The notes: generated by a model from the letters alone, not told the origin. Positions 31,599 to 39,746 are shown, counted from the stretch's first letter. The stretch: 50,493 nucleotides of DNA from Armatimonadota bacterium (GCA_023392285.1 JAEVZK010000115.1:1-50493); one strand, 5' to 3'. Program-made: numbers and translations.

Positions 31599-32633
31599 AT
31601 GATTGCCTTTGCCTTTCTGGTCGCGGCTGCTTCGGTGCAGGTGACACCGTCTTCATTTCTTGAAGCCAAGGAGCCGCAAATCGCGATCGACCGCGATCAC
31701 ACCATCTATATCGCCTATGGCATGGGCAACTCCATTTATGTTTCGAAGTCGATTGATGAGGGAGAGAGCTACGCGAGCCCGATTAAGGTTGGTGAATTGC
31801 CCAAGCTCGCGCTTGGCATGCGGCGGGGACCGCGGATCGCCATCGGTGGGGAAAAGGTTGTGATCACCGCCATTTCGCACGAAACCGGCTTACTCGTTGC
31901 GTTTCGATCAGGCGACAACGGCCGGACCTGGTCCAGGCCCGTGCCCGTAAATGACTCGGCGGGGTCGGCTCGCGAAGGACTACACGCGATGGCGGCTGCT
32001 CCTGATGGCACGCTCGCCTGCACCTGGTTAGACCTGCGCAGCAAGGGGACGAAGCTGTACCTCTCAACTTCCAAGGATGGGGGCGCGAGTTGGTCGACGA
32101 ACCGCCTTGTTTATGAATCTCCAAGCGGCACAGTCTGCGAATGCTGTCACCCGTCGATCGCGTTCGATTCCAAGGACAGGCTATTCGTCATGTTTCGCAA
32201 CTTCGTGAACGGCTCGCGCGACATGTACCTCACAAGTTCCTCCGACCTTGGCGCGACTTGGTTGCCGGCCACCAAGCTCGGCCAAGGCACATGGCCACTC
32301 GATGCCTGCCCGATGGATGGCGGCTCGTTCGCCTTCGATGCGAAGGGGGCGGTCCAGTCGGTTTGGCGACGCGAGGGCACTCTTTACCGAAGCGGAGCCA
32401 ACGGTATCGAAAGGCTGTTCGCGGAGGGTCGCCAGGCTTGGATCTCCCAAGGCTCTGCGGGCCCATTCACGGTCTGGACTGACGGCCAACGGATTTTAGC
32501 AAGCACTCCCACCGAGAAGGTCCTCGAACTCTCGAGGGCCGGAAGCGATTCGACTGTTGCGACATCGCCAGACGAGGCATTGACCGTAGCCGCCTGGACC
32601 GAAAACGGAATTCGAGCCACGCGGCTTCGTTAA
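31599..32633 (+). CDS. Secreted sialidase/BNR-repeat-fold protein with CxCCH motif
   Basis: The 344-residue product has a signal peptide (about 1-20) and a predicted six-bladed beta-propeller with Asp-boxes (SGDNGRTWSRP, SKDGGASWST, SSDLGATWLP). No sialidase arginine triad is obvious, so glycosidase activity is doubtful. Cys180-Glu-Cys182-Cys183-His184 (TVCECCHPSIAFD) and DACPMDGG are unusual for the fold. They could bind Cu, as expected from a locus of copper genes. It is 19 bases after the DUF305 gene, so probably co-transcribed. It might be a periplasmic copper scavenger. Confidence 0.75.
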   Translation: MIAFAFLVAAASVQVTPSSFLEAKEPQIAIDRDHTIYIAYGMGNSIYVSKSIDEGESYASPIKVGELPKLALGMRRGPRIAIGGEKVVITAISHETGLLVAFRSGDNGRTWSRPVPVNDSAGSAREGLHAMAAAPDGTLACTWLDLRSKGTKLYLSTSKDGGASWSTNRLVYESPSGTVCECCHPSIAFDSKDRLFVMFRNFVNGSRDMYLTSSSDLGATWLPATKLGQGTWPLDACPMDGGSFAFDAKGAVQSVWRREGTLYRSGANGIERLFAEGRQAWISQGSAGPFTVWTDGQRILASTPTEKVLELSRAGSDSTVATSPDEALTVAAWTENGIRATRLR

Positions 32634-32636
32634 CCT

Positions 32637-32918
32637 TTAGTGCTTGTGGGCAGCCGGCGTCTTGATATGCGGCTTGCCGGCGTATTTGGCCGGGTTCTTC
32701 TTAAATATCTTCGGGCAGTCGGCGCAGCAGAAGAAGTAGCGGTTGCCCTTGTAATCGGTGTACATCTTGCTCTTCTTGGCGGCGTCCATGTCCACCTTGT
32801 CTCCGGTAACGGGGCAGGCGATGACGTGCTTGGCGTTCTTGCTGATGCCGTGGCCCATCTGGGCGAAGGCACCGGTGGCGATCGAGGCGATGGCGATGAG
32901 AGTTAGCGTTGTTTTCAT
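32637..32918 (-). CDS. Secreted YHS/TRASH-like metal-binding protein
   Basis: The 93-residue protein has a signal peptide (MKTTLTLIAIASIATGAFA), then IACPVTGDKVD, and MYTDYKGNRYFFCCADCPKIFKKNPAKY. This is the YHS-type pattern 'CPv.g..v......~~y.Gk.Y.FCC..C...F..~P..y', where cysteines bind a soft metal. The His-rich tail ends AAHKH. It starts at ATG 32918; the longer frame has no ribosome site. It is the last gene of the periplasmic copper operon, 16 bases after the CxxCH-DUF2231 gene. Confidence 0.85.
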   Translation of the reverse strand: MKTTLTLIAIASIATGAFAQMGHGISKNAKHVIACPVTGDKVDMDAAKKSKMYTDYKGNRYFFCCADCPKIFKKNPAKYAGKPHIKTPAAHKH

Positions 32919-32934
32919 GTTGGTTTTCCTACGT

Positions 32935-33738
32935 CTAGCCATAGACCATTTGGCCACCGAAGTGGCCGGCGATGCCTACGGCCGCCGCCGCGAGGGCGAG
33001 CAAGACCCAGTAGGCTTTGTGAGTGACGAGATTGGTGCGGCGCCACAGGACGACCGCTACCATCAGTAGCGCGGCGAGAATGCCGAGCGACAGGTGCAAG
33101 AAGACCGGCGTGCCGATGCTGAGCGGATAGCCCAGACGAATGGCAGCGATAAAGCCGGTGGGAATGGCGACCAAAGTCGCGAGAGTGCCGAACAGCAGAT
33201 TCCAGAAAGCGACGCCACGCACGACGTCGTCCCTGCGATACCTGCCGAGGAAGTCGAGGAAAGCGCCGAAGATGAACAGTGCGATCGGGAAGTGGACGAT
33301 AACCGGATGGAACGTGTGCCGCGGCATGAGGGGCGATTCGCCCACCTGCTCAGGCTTCACATTGCTCCCGTTCATATTTGTGGGCGCAGGCGGTGTTCCG
33401 TGCGGATGGCTCTTCGGATTGCCTGGGTTAAAGCCCTGCTTGGCTTCGTCGCCGTTGGTCCAGCCATCGCCGTCGGAATCCTCCATGTCGATGACTTTGA
33501 AGACCTCGGGCGTCATCATCTTCGGGGTTCCCTGGCCAATCATCGTGTGCTTGACGAATTTGCCGAACGCGTTATGTTCGGGCGGACTCGTGTGGCAGTT
33601 CATGCACCGAGCTTTGAACGCATCTGAGCTCTCTGCGAACTTGTAATGGTTGCGGTAGGCCTCCCATATCTCCGGTGTTGCGCTTGCCATGCTAACAAGG
33701 ACAAGTGCACCGGCAACGCACAGAACTGATCGCTTCAC
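32935..33738 (-). CDS. CxxCH haem-site protein fused to DUF2231 membrane domain
   Basis: The 267-residue protein combines a signal peptide (1-20), a haem c attachment motif C45-M-N-C48-H49, a calcium-loop-like stretch MEDSDGDGWTNGDEAKQG (thrombospondin type 3/EF-hand style), and a DUF2231 domain with four hydrophobic segments starting FHPVIVHFPIALFIFG. DUF2231 proteins are small membrane proteins with conserved His, suspected to bind haem. The fusion suggests a periplasmic electron carrier tied to the membrane. It starts at GTG overlapping the small Cys-rich gene (GTGA). In a copper operon it may pass electrons to or from the multicopper oxidase; this is an inference. Confidence 0.75.
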   Translation of the reverse strand: MKRSVLCVAGALVLVSMASATPEIWEAYRNHYKFAESSDAFKARCMNCHTSPPEHNAFGKFVKHTMIGQGTPKMMTPEVFKVIDMEDSDGDGWTNGDEAKQGFNPGNPKSHPHGTPPAPTNMNGSNVKPEQVGESPLMPRHTFHPVIVHFPIALFIFGAFLDFLGRYRRDDVVRGVAFWNLLFGTLATLVAIPTGFIAAIRLGYPLSIGTPVFLHLSLGILAALLMVAVVLWRRTNLVTHKAYWVLLALAAAAVGIAGHFGGQMVYG

Positions 33739-33887
33739 AGTGCTTTACTCCGCTTCTTCGTGTTGCAGGAGCCGCATCCGCAGTCGGGCTTCCCGCCCGG
33801 CATACCCACGCCTAGCTTTCTCAGCATGATGTAGAGCACAGCGGAGCCTGCGACAACCGCCACCCCAACCTGGAGCGCTGTTTCCAT
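33735..33887 (-). CDS. 50-residue membrane peptide with CGCGSC motif
   Basis: METALQVGVAVVAGSAVLYIM forms one membrane helix, followed by a basic cytoplasm- or periplasm-side tail with PDCGCGSCNTKK. This is the layout of FeoB-associated Cys-rich membrane proteins (about 50 residues; one helix, then C.C..C). The ATG follows the upstream TAA after one base, and the TGA overlaps the next GTG, so it is well fixed in the operon. It probably binds a soft metal at the membrane. It is too short for standard ORF cut-offs. Confidence 0.7.
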   Translation of the reverse strand: METALQVGVAVVAGSAVLYIMLRKLGVGMPGGKPDCGCGSCNTKKRSKAL

Positions 33888-33888
33888 C

Positions 33889-34983
33889 TTATTTCGCCTC
33901 GAAGTCGAACGTGTAGGTCGACGCCGGCTTGCCCGCAGCGGATACGACTACAGTCAACCTCCAAGGCCCTGCCATGCTGAAGGTGGCCTTCAGGCCGTAC
34001 TTTCCTTTGCCAAGGTCCTTGACCGATGGATGGGCGGTGCCCATGTCCATATTCGTCATCGCAACGGACGTCGTGATCTTTGCCTTTTCGACGGGCTTGC
34101 CGTCCGGGGTCGTAATCGTCACGACTACGTTGTTATCGCCCGTCTTCGGCGATCCCAAATCAGCCGTCACCTTGAAAGGCTTGGTGGACATGTCCTTGCC
34201 GGGCATATCCTTCATGGGATCGTCCCCACCTTCGGTGAAGTTCGCAGAGTCGAACTTCATGTCCATGGGTGCCATCTTCATGCCTTCCATGCCGGAGCCG
34301 CCAACCATCATGAGGATCATCATTCGCACCATGGGTTCGAGCTTGCCGAAACCCGTTCTGGAATCGAAGTCCATGCCCTCCTCCCAGGCGTAAGAGTTCT
34401 TCTCCTTGAGTTGAGGCATTGAAGCCGTGGCATGTCCGGAGTGGCCGCCGTATCCGGGTTGCGCGGTCGGCTCCTGCTTTGCCGGCTCCTTCTTGGGGGA
34501 TTCAGGCTTATTCGGATCAGTTTTGGGTTGCTCCTGCTTGGGAGGTTCCGTCTGGGGCGTTTCAGGCTTCGCCGGCGCGGTCGTGCCAGCGACCTTGATG
34601 ATCTGCTTGGCCGGCTGCCAGGGCTGCTTCGACCCCGCCGTCATGTCCCAGTTCACGGTGAACTTGGGATCTGCGCTGGCCAGACTCACGCGCCATGGTC
34701 CGCTCATAAGAAGCATTGGACGCACTACGTAGTGCCCCGCGCTGACCTCCTTAACCGGAGGATGAGCCGTGCCCATGTCCATGTTGGTCATTGCCACACT
34801 TGCGCTGAGCTTGAGTCCGCCCACTGGCTTGCCCGATTCGGTGAAAACGACCTCGAGCCGAGTCTCGCCGGTGGCGGGAGCTTTCGGTTGAAGCGACGCC
34901 GTCGCCTCGATCGTCCGCTCCTGCGCAAGTGCCGACCCAAAAAGAAGGAGTGCGGCCAATGTTGTGGTTAGTTGCTTAGTCAT
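33889..34983 (-). CDS. Secreted protein with two FixH/YtkA-like domains
   Basis: The 364-residue protein has a signal peptide (1-20) and two copies of a FixH/YtkA-like beta-sandwich at about 25-130 and 270-362. Both contain SVAMTNMDMGTAHP and end in GPWR; the DNA over this stretch is also closely alike, so the copies arose by internal duplication. A Pro/Lys/Glu-rich linker (about 135-175) and a Met- and His-rich middle (PGYGGHSGHATASM, MRMMILMMVGGSGMEGMKM) separate them. Domains of this kind occur in copper loci; Met and His side chains would bind Cu(I). AGGAGGA lies seven bases before the ATG. Confidence 0.8.
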   Translation of the reverse strand: MTKQLTTTLAALLLFGSALAQERTIEATASLQPKAPATGETRLEVVFTESGKPVGGLKLSASVAMTNMDMGTAHPPVKEVSAGHYVVRPMLLMSGPWRVSLASADPKFTVNWDMTAGSKQPWQPAKQIIKVAGTTAPAKPETPQTEPPKQEQPKTDPNKPESPKKEPAKQEPTAQPGYGGHSGHATASMPQLKEKNSYAWEEGMDFDSRTGFGKLEPMVRMMILMMVGGSGMEGMKMAPMDMKFDSANFTEGGDDPMKDMPGKDMSTKPFKVTADLGSPKTGDNNVVVTITTPDGKPVEKAKITTSVAMTNMDMGTAHPSVKDLGKGKYGLKATFSMAGPWRLTVVVSAAGKPASTYTFDFEAK

Positions 34984-34995
34984 CAGAGGTTCCTC

Positions 34996-36336
34996 CTAGT
35001 TCGGGATGTACTTGTGCAAGAGGTTGGTCGGTGAGCGGCGCGGCCCAACCTGCTGATTGAACGTCGCACCGAAATTGAAGACCAGTCCGATCTGAAACAC
35101 CGTCGCATTGCGCTGCCCGCCAAAAGCGGCCATCATTCCCTGACTTCTTCGCTCATAGCCAATCTGGGAGACCAGATCGAATCCAGCGCCGAGGCTCTTG
35201 GCATAGCTGAGGGCAACGCCGAACGAGTTGGCGTCGGAGATCTTCGAGTAGCGCTTCATGCCCGCGGTCAGCGCCCATTGCGATGACGGTTGACCGAACG
35301 GGCTATATAGACTGCGAAGGGAAAGGGCGAGCGATTGCTGGTCCGCTCGGTAGGTGTCGTTCAGCGTCGTGAGCGCCGAAGTGTCGTTGCCAAAGCTGGC
35401 CTGGGCCAACAATCGCAGGTCGAGTTTGTTTGTGACGCTCGGACGCAAATTGAGAACTCCTCCGCCGTAAACGACTGTCGAGGCTCCTCCAAATGCATTC
35501 TTGATCGCGCGATGCTCGAATCCAATTCCCCAGCTTGGAACTCGGTCGATCGACGTGAGCGCGGGATTGCCGAGAAACTGGTAGCTTGCCCCAAATGAAT
35601 TGAGGCCCCCGCCCTCGCCTACTCCGGCGCTGTCGATCTGATTCTGAGCATGGACGTTTACAAAGTGATGTAGCCCCTGATTGAAAACAACAGCGGCCAC
35701 GTTGCTGTATCGATGTTCCTCGAGGTTGTTTCCGTCGGAAAACGGGTTGAGAACCGATGTGAAGTCCGTCAGATCGTCTTCACGTAGGGTCGGGAATGCG
35801 ACGATTTGGGAGGTTGGATTATTCGTGCGACCGAGGTATCCCTCGAACCTCAACTCCTGAAAGTCGATGAATGCTTGATGCATGAAGAACTGGGGTTTGG
35901 TGCCAGTGCCGCTGTTACCGTCCTCGGTCGTCAAACCTCCAAACGAGAAGCTTCCGATGCCATTGCGATAGAGCCGCTGGGCTGCCCCTACGGTCAGAGA
36001 AGAATCTGAGAAGTTGATTTGGCTCCGACTGCCGATTCCTCGTCCACCAAACAGTCCTTCGCGGCCAATATCGAGCGTCGCCACCCCCGAACCCGCGAGC
36101 TCAATTTGCGGATTGAAGCCGACCTCCTCCTTGACGGGAGATTGCTGTACTTGCGCAGGGCTGGGGGAAGAGGATGCCTCAGATGCTGAAGCAGCCGGGC
36201 TAGGTCGTGGGGACTCGCGAGCGGCCTTCTTGACTATGCCGCTGAGATCCGGCCAAGCAATAGGCATCGCTTTGGCGGTGGCTACGTTGCCCGCGAGGGC
36301 AACAATCGTAAATAGTATCAATGGTGTTTTGTTCAT
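34996..36336 (-). CDS. Predicted outer-membrane beta-barrel protein
   Basis: The 446-residue product has a signal peptide (1-23), a Pro/Ser/Ala-rich linker (about 45-72) and a long series of amphipathic strands with many Gly, Asn, Tyr and Phe, ending VFQIGLVFNFGATFNQQ. This is typical for a porin-like barrel. It has no plug domain. In copper operons CopB is such an outer-membrane partner of the oxidase; sequence similarity to CopB is not evident, so the name is not used. Gene order oxidase-barrel parallels copAB of Pseudomonas. Confidence 0.7.
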   Translation of the reverse strand: MNKTPLILFTIVALAGNVATAKAMPIAWPDLSGIVKKAARESPRPSPAASASEASSSPSPAQVQQSPVKEEVGFNPQIELAGSGVATLDIGREGLFGGRGIGSRSQINFSDSSLTVGAAQRLYRNGIGSFSFGGLTTEDGNSGTGTKPQFFMHQAFIDFQELRFEGYLGRTNNPTSQIVAFPTLREDDLTDFTSVLNPFSDGNNLEEHRYSNVAAVVFNQGLHHFVNVHAQNQIDSAGVGEGGGLNSFGASYQFLGNPALTSIDRVPSWGIGFEHRAIKNAFGGASTVVYGGGVLNLRPSVTNKLDLRLLAQASFGNDTSALTTLNDTYRADQQSLALSLRSLYSPFGQPSSQWALTAGMKRYSKISDANSFGVALSYAKSLGAGFDLVSQIGYERRSQGMMAAFGGQRNATVFQIGLVFNFGATFNQQVGPRRSPTNLLHKYIPN

Positions 36337-36351
36337 GGTGTTTGTGCCCTC

Positions 36352-37599
36352 CTATGAGCTGATCGCGATCACTTCTTCCCACTTGATGCCGGCCTCGCGG
36401 GCATCGTCGTACATGAGCATCGTCATCATGCCGCCTGGGTGTTGTCCGTTGTTGGTTGTGGCGAGGTCGCTGTGGTCGTGGAAATGCCAGAAACCGGGGT
36501 TCGTACCCTGGATCACGATATCGCTTGTCGATCCCGGATAAATTGGGATGGTATTCATCCGCACCGGCGAGGCGAGAGGGGCGCCATCCTGGCACACGTG
36601 CCAGAAGTCATGGCCGTGAAGGTGCATGAAGTGCGGCATGAATCCGCCTGCAATCAGCCTGACCCGAATGTTCTCGCCGCGCTTGATGCTGACGTGATCC
36701 GTCATCGGATACGACTTGCCGTTGATCATGAAGTAGTTCGGAGTGATCGGCATCGCGGTGCCGGTTCTCGCCGCAAGATAGGGCGGGATGTATCCGTCCT
36801 TGACCGCCTTGACGAATTCCTCCTTGTTCTTGAACCACCCCATCATCCGGCCGTTCATCTCGCGCATCATGCTGGCGCTGTGATTCATCCGCTCCATCTG
36901 GACGCCCATCTCGACCATCTCGGACATCATGTTTCGGACGAAGTTCGTGTCCAACTCGCTGAGAATCAACGTGTATTCACGATCGTAAGGAAAGGTTTTC
37001 TGAACGATGTCCGGCTCCTTCGGCTCAATGATCAATGATCCGACGAGGCCGGCCTGCTGGTGCAGCGTGGTCATCACGTGGCAGTGGTAGAAGTGGGTTC
37101 CTGCCGGCTGCGCCTTCCAGAGGTAGCGGAATTCCTGATTCGGCCCGACCGGCCATTGCGTACCAAGGGGCACGCCGTCCATCTCCATGGGCAGCATAAT
37201 CCCATGCCAGTGGATCGTGTGAAACTCAGGGCTCTTGTTCTTGAGATTGACTTGGACCCAATCTCCCTCTGTCACACGAATCTCGGGTCCCGGATAGCTT
37301 CCGTTGAACATGAACATATGGGTCTTCACACCGGGCACGATCTCGTGGACGTCGATCGTAACTTCGATGTCGTAAACGTGAATCTTGTCGCCCGGCTTGG
37401 GCTTCTCGCGGGGCGGATAGGGCGGCGCCGTTCCCTTCGCATCGAATTGTGCTGGCCAAGGAGTTACCGGTTGCGTGAGCGGATTCTGCTGGCCCTGCTG
37501 CCCGAAGGCACGGGTCAGAAGACCCGTGCCTAGGCCAAGGCCACCAAACCGCAGAAGTTGTCGCCTCCCGAACTTCTTGTCGTCGTTCATCTTCTTCAC
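36352..37599 (-). CDS. Multicopper oxidase (probable copper/Cu(I) oxidase)
   Basis: The 415-residue enzyme has a twin-arginine signal (GRRQLLRFGGLGLG). Two cupredoxin domains hold the copper motifs HTIHWHG (His127, His130, His132), YHCHVMTTLHQQAGL (His172, Cys173, His174, His180), HFMHLHGHDFWHV (about 322-334) and HFHDH (about 371-375). The type-1 copper Cys occurs in domain 1; the last motif, normally HCH, has Phe instead of Cys. That fits two-domain oxidases with type-1 copper in the first domain and a trinuclear site at the domain border. A likely task is oxidising Cu(I) to less toxic Cu(II) in the periplasm. A Met-rich insert (MMSEMVEMGVQMERM) supports this. Confidence 0.9.
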   Translation of the reverse strand: MKKMNDDKKFGRRQLLRFGGLGLGTGLLTRAFGQQGQQNPLTQPVTPWPAQFDAKGTAPPYPPREKPKPGDKIHVYDIEVTIDVHEIVPGVKTHMFMFNGSYPGPEIRVTEGDWVQVNLKNKSPEFHTIHWHGIMLPMEMDGVPLGTQWPVGPNQEFRYLWKAQPAGTHFYHCHVMTTLHQQAGLVGSLIIEPKEPDIVQKTFPYDREYTLILSELDTNFVRNMMSEMVEMGVQMERMNHSASMMREMNGRMMGWFKNKEEFVKAVKDGYIPPYLAARTGTAMPITPNYFMINGKSYPMTDHVSIKRGENIRVRLIAGGFMPHFMHLHGHDFWHVCQDGAPLASPVRMNTIPIYPGSTSDIVIQGTNPGFWHFHDHSDLATTNNGQHPGGMMTMLMYDDAREAGIKWEEVIAISS

Positions 37600-38135
37600 C
37601 CCTTGACAACCAGCTTCCCGAACATTCCGGCCGAGGCATGGCCGGGAATCGTGCAGACGTAGTAGTAGGTTCCGGCCCTCTTCGGTGCGACGAACGCCAG
37701 TTCCTGGCCCGTATAGCCTGAGGCGGCCCTGTGAGGCAGATCGCTGGAACCGGTCGAGCCAGCTTTGCCGATCTTGGCATCGAAAGGCGGCGCCTTCGCC
37801 GTGAAGCGAAGGTTATGAAGCATGTCTTCGTCCGTATTGACGAACAAGATCGAGAGCTTGGTCCCCGGCTTCATAGTGATCGTGGGGTTGCGGAGCCCCT
37901 TGATCCGATACGACATCATGTCGTTTTCAGGGCCGGTCGTCACAACAAGCCGAGCGGATACTCCGCCAACGAGGAGCGATTTCTTGTCAGCTCCCATACT
38001 GACGCCCTTTACGGTTTTCTCGGCCGCAGAAAGTGCTTTCGATGACAGGGTCTTGGGTTTGGTCGCGGTCGAGGTCTGCGCAACAGCGATTCCCGACACC
38101 ACGATGGCCATCAACAAGAGAAGGGACGTTCTCAC
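37596..38135 (-). CDS. Plastocyanin/azurin-like cupredoxin
   Basis: The 179-residue secreted protein has a signal peptide (1-19) and a C-terminal cupredoxin fold with a complete type-1 copper site: His107 (MLHN), Cys161, His166 and Met171 in YVCTIPGHASAGMFG. It should carry one electron and could be the donor or acceptor for the multicopper oxidase next to it. Starts at GTG overlapping the YHS gene (GTGA), and its TGA overlaps the oxidase GTG in the same way. Confidence 0.9.
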   Translation of the reverse strand: MRTSLLLLMAIVVSGIAVAQTSTATKPKTLSSKALSAAEKTVKGVSMGADKKSLLVGGVSARLVVTTGPENDMMSYRIKGLRNPTITMKPGTKLSILFVNTDEDMLHNLRFTAKAPPFDAKIGKAGSTGSSDLPHRAASGYTGQELAFVAPKRAGTYYYVCTIPGHASAGMFGKLVVKG

Positions 38136-38731
38136 TGCCCACCCCCCTTAGGAGCGGTCGTTGTTGCTTTCGGCAACCGGACGTAGTCTTTAGCCGCAGG
38201 AGCGTACTTCGCTGGCTCTTTCTCAAATGGGGTTTCGCATCCGGCACAGCAGTAGTAGTAGCGGACTCCTTCGAAGTCGCCATAACCGCTCGCCTTTGCG
38301 TAGGTTTCGACCCTTTCCTTACTGACTGGGCAAAACAGCGCTTCTTTGGTTGGAAGAGCTCCAAACTTGGAAGGCTCCTTGTCGAAAGCAGTCTTCTCGT
38401 CTCCGGAATCGAAGAAATAGCGAACCCCCTTGTAGTCGCTGAAGCCGCCCTTTGCCTTGGCGGAATCGATGGGCTTCTTGCTGATGGGATCGAAAAGGAA
38501 GAGACCAACGGCCTTGCCTGCCTTGGCGGCTTTTTCCAGGGCAGCCCTAGGGTCTTTCTCGAATTGAGAATCGCAGCCTGGGCAGCAGTAGGTGAATCTG
38601 ACCCCGTTCCAGTCGGTGATCTTCGATCCTTTCACGACGGGCTGCAGCGTGATCGGGCAGGAAAGAGTGGTTGGCGATTGAAGACCAGCCGCGCCAATGG
38701 CGGCGGTCGCGATGATGGATGTAATGAACAT
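38132..38731 (-). CDS. Secreted protein with three YHS-like domains
   Basis: The 199-residue product starts at ATG 38731 behind GGAG, with signal peptide MFITSIIATAAIGAAG. Three repeats of about 55 residues follow the form 'p...k.v.........~~G.ry.y...~~...F.k~p..~'. Repeats 1 and 3 have CP...CCPGC and CP...CCAGC; the middle one has lost all of these cysteines (FDPISKKP, then FFDSGDEKTAF). Repeats 1 and 3 probably bind Cu(I) or another soft metal. First gene of the operon that includes the oxidase; 70 bases after the Cys-rich gene. Confidence 0.85.
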   Translation of the reverse strand: MFITSIIATAAIGAAGLQSPTTLSCPITLQPVVKGSKITDWNGVRFTYCCPGCDSQFEKDPRAALEKAAKAGKAVGLFLFDPISKKPIDSAKAKGGFSDYKGVRYFFDSGDEKTAFDKEPSKFGALPTKEALFCPVSKERVETYAKASGYGDFEGVRYYYCCAGCETPFEKEPAKYAPAAKDYVRLPKATTTAPKGGGQ

Positions 38732-38800
38732 GAATGTCTCCGGTGTTGAAGTCGTAAGTTGGCGAAGACCCGATGACGCAGACAGCGTCACGGGTGAAAC

Positions 38801-39265
38801 TTACGCAACCGGAGGGGCGCGCCCGAGATCGGGCGCTCGTTCAATGCCTGAAGGAGGTCCCGAGTCCGCCCCAAAGATCCCTGGTTGGTTCCAGGTTTGG
38901 GCGGCCACGTGAACTACGATGTCGGTCGGCATCGTCGCAGCCATTGGGGCACTGACCAGAGAGGTCATGGCCGCTGGCGGGGACGGGACCTGCGGGACAC
39001 CGATTTCGCACTTGCAGTCGCTACTTTTGCAGGAAAGGCTTTTTCCCTCGGGGTGAGCTTGGGAAGCCTTCTCCTTGCAGCATTCCTTTGGCGGACCCGT
39101 TGGATCGCAGTGGCAGCTGCGGACAGAGGGTGCAATAGCGCGCGCTTGCGATGCTGAGCCTGGCGAACCAGCGGACATCGAGCAGAGAACTGACGCCGAA
39201 ACAGACTGGAGCATCAGCACCAGCGCACACGTCACCGCTAACAGTCTCGACGAAATCGATCTCAC
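38801..39265 (-). CDS. Secreted Cys-rich protein with RAPP tail
   Basis: The 154-residue product has a signal peptide (MRSISSRLLAVTCALVLMLQSVSA) and a Cys-rich centre (SCHCDPTGPPKECCKEK, then CKSSDCKCEIG) that looks like a soft-metal-binding site. The end is Pro-rich (ERAPDLGRAPPVA). A similar layout is found in the gene at 48285, whose end is ESRAPPTR. The two are probably related although sequence identity is low. It starts with GTG; no clear ribosome site. Likely a periplasmic metal-binding or sensing protein. Confidence 0.65.
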   Translation of the reverse strand: MRSISSRLLAVTCALVLMLQSVSASVLCSMSAGSPGSASQARAIAPSVRSCHCDPTGPPKECCKEKASQAHPEGKSLSCKSSDCKCEIGVPQVPSPPAAMTSLVSAPMAATMPTDIVVHVAAQTWNQPGIFGADSGPPSGIERAPDLGRAPPVA

Positions 39266-39380
39266 CTACTTGTAGAAACTACCTTATTTGCCGTCTCGTT
39301 CCCCTTGAGGACATTTGACGGGCCGGAATGCTTCAGGCTGTTTCGGTGTCCTAAAGGAGTGACATCGGCTGCAGGCGTCA

Positions 39381-39746
39381 CTACTTGGCGATGACCTTGC
39401 CTTTCATCATGTTCATCGGGCAGGCGAAGGCGTAGCTGCCTTTCTTCGGCGTGAACGTGAAGATGGTCTTCTTGCCATCAGCCAAGTCCTTCTTCATTTT
39501 CAAACCGGGGAAGTTCACCGACGAGATGCACGACTTGTGCTTAGTGTCGAATGTCAGCTGTACGGGCTGACCCGCTTTGACATTTATTGTGCTCGGGCTG
39601 AAGCCGTTATTCACGACGACGGTTACCTTCTGGGCTCCCATCTTCGCGGGCATCTTCTGGCCCGGCTTCATCTTGGACATGTCGTGCTGCGCGAACGCGC
39701 CGCCGATGAGGCTAATCAGGGCAAGGGTTGTAATGAGTGTCTTCAT
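39381..39746 (-). CDS. Small secreted cupredoxin-domain protein
   Basis: The 121-residue protein has a signal peptide (1-19), a Met/Lys-rich linker (HDMSKMKPGQKMPAKM) and one cupredoxin_1-like domain. VNNGFSPSTINVKAGQPVQLTF is the usual first half. Cys73 and Cys109 with CPMNMM near the end replace the classical His-Cys-His-Met site. The same C...C-x-M-N-M pattern ends the RND adaptor encoded at 44060. The ATG overlaps the stop of the RND permease (ATGA), so both are co-translated. It probably shuttles Cu(I)/Ag(I) to the pump. Confidence 0.8.
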   Translation of the reverse strand: MKTLITTLALISLIGGAFAQHDMSKMKPGQKMPAKMGAQKVTVVVNNGFSPSTINVKAGQPVQLTFDTKHKSCISSVNFPGLKMKKDLADGKKTIFTFTPKKGSYAFACPMNMMKGKVIAK

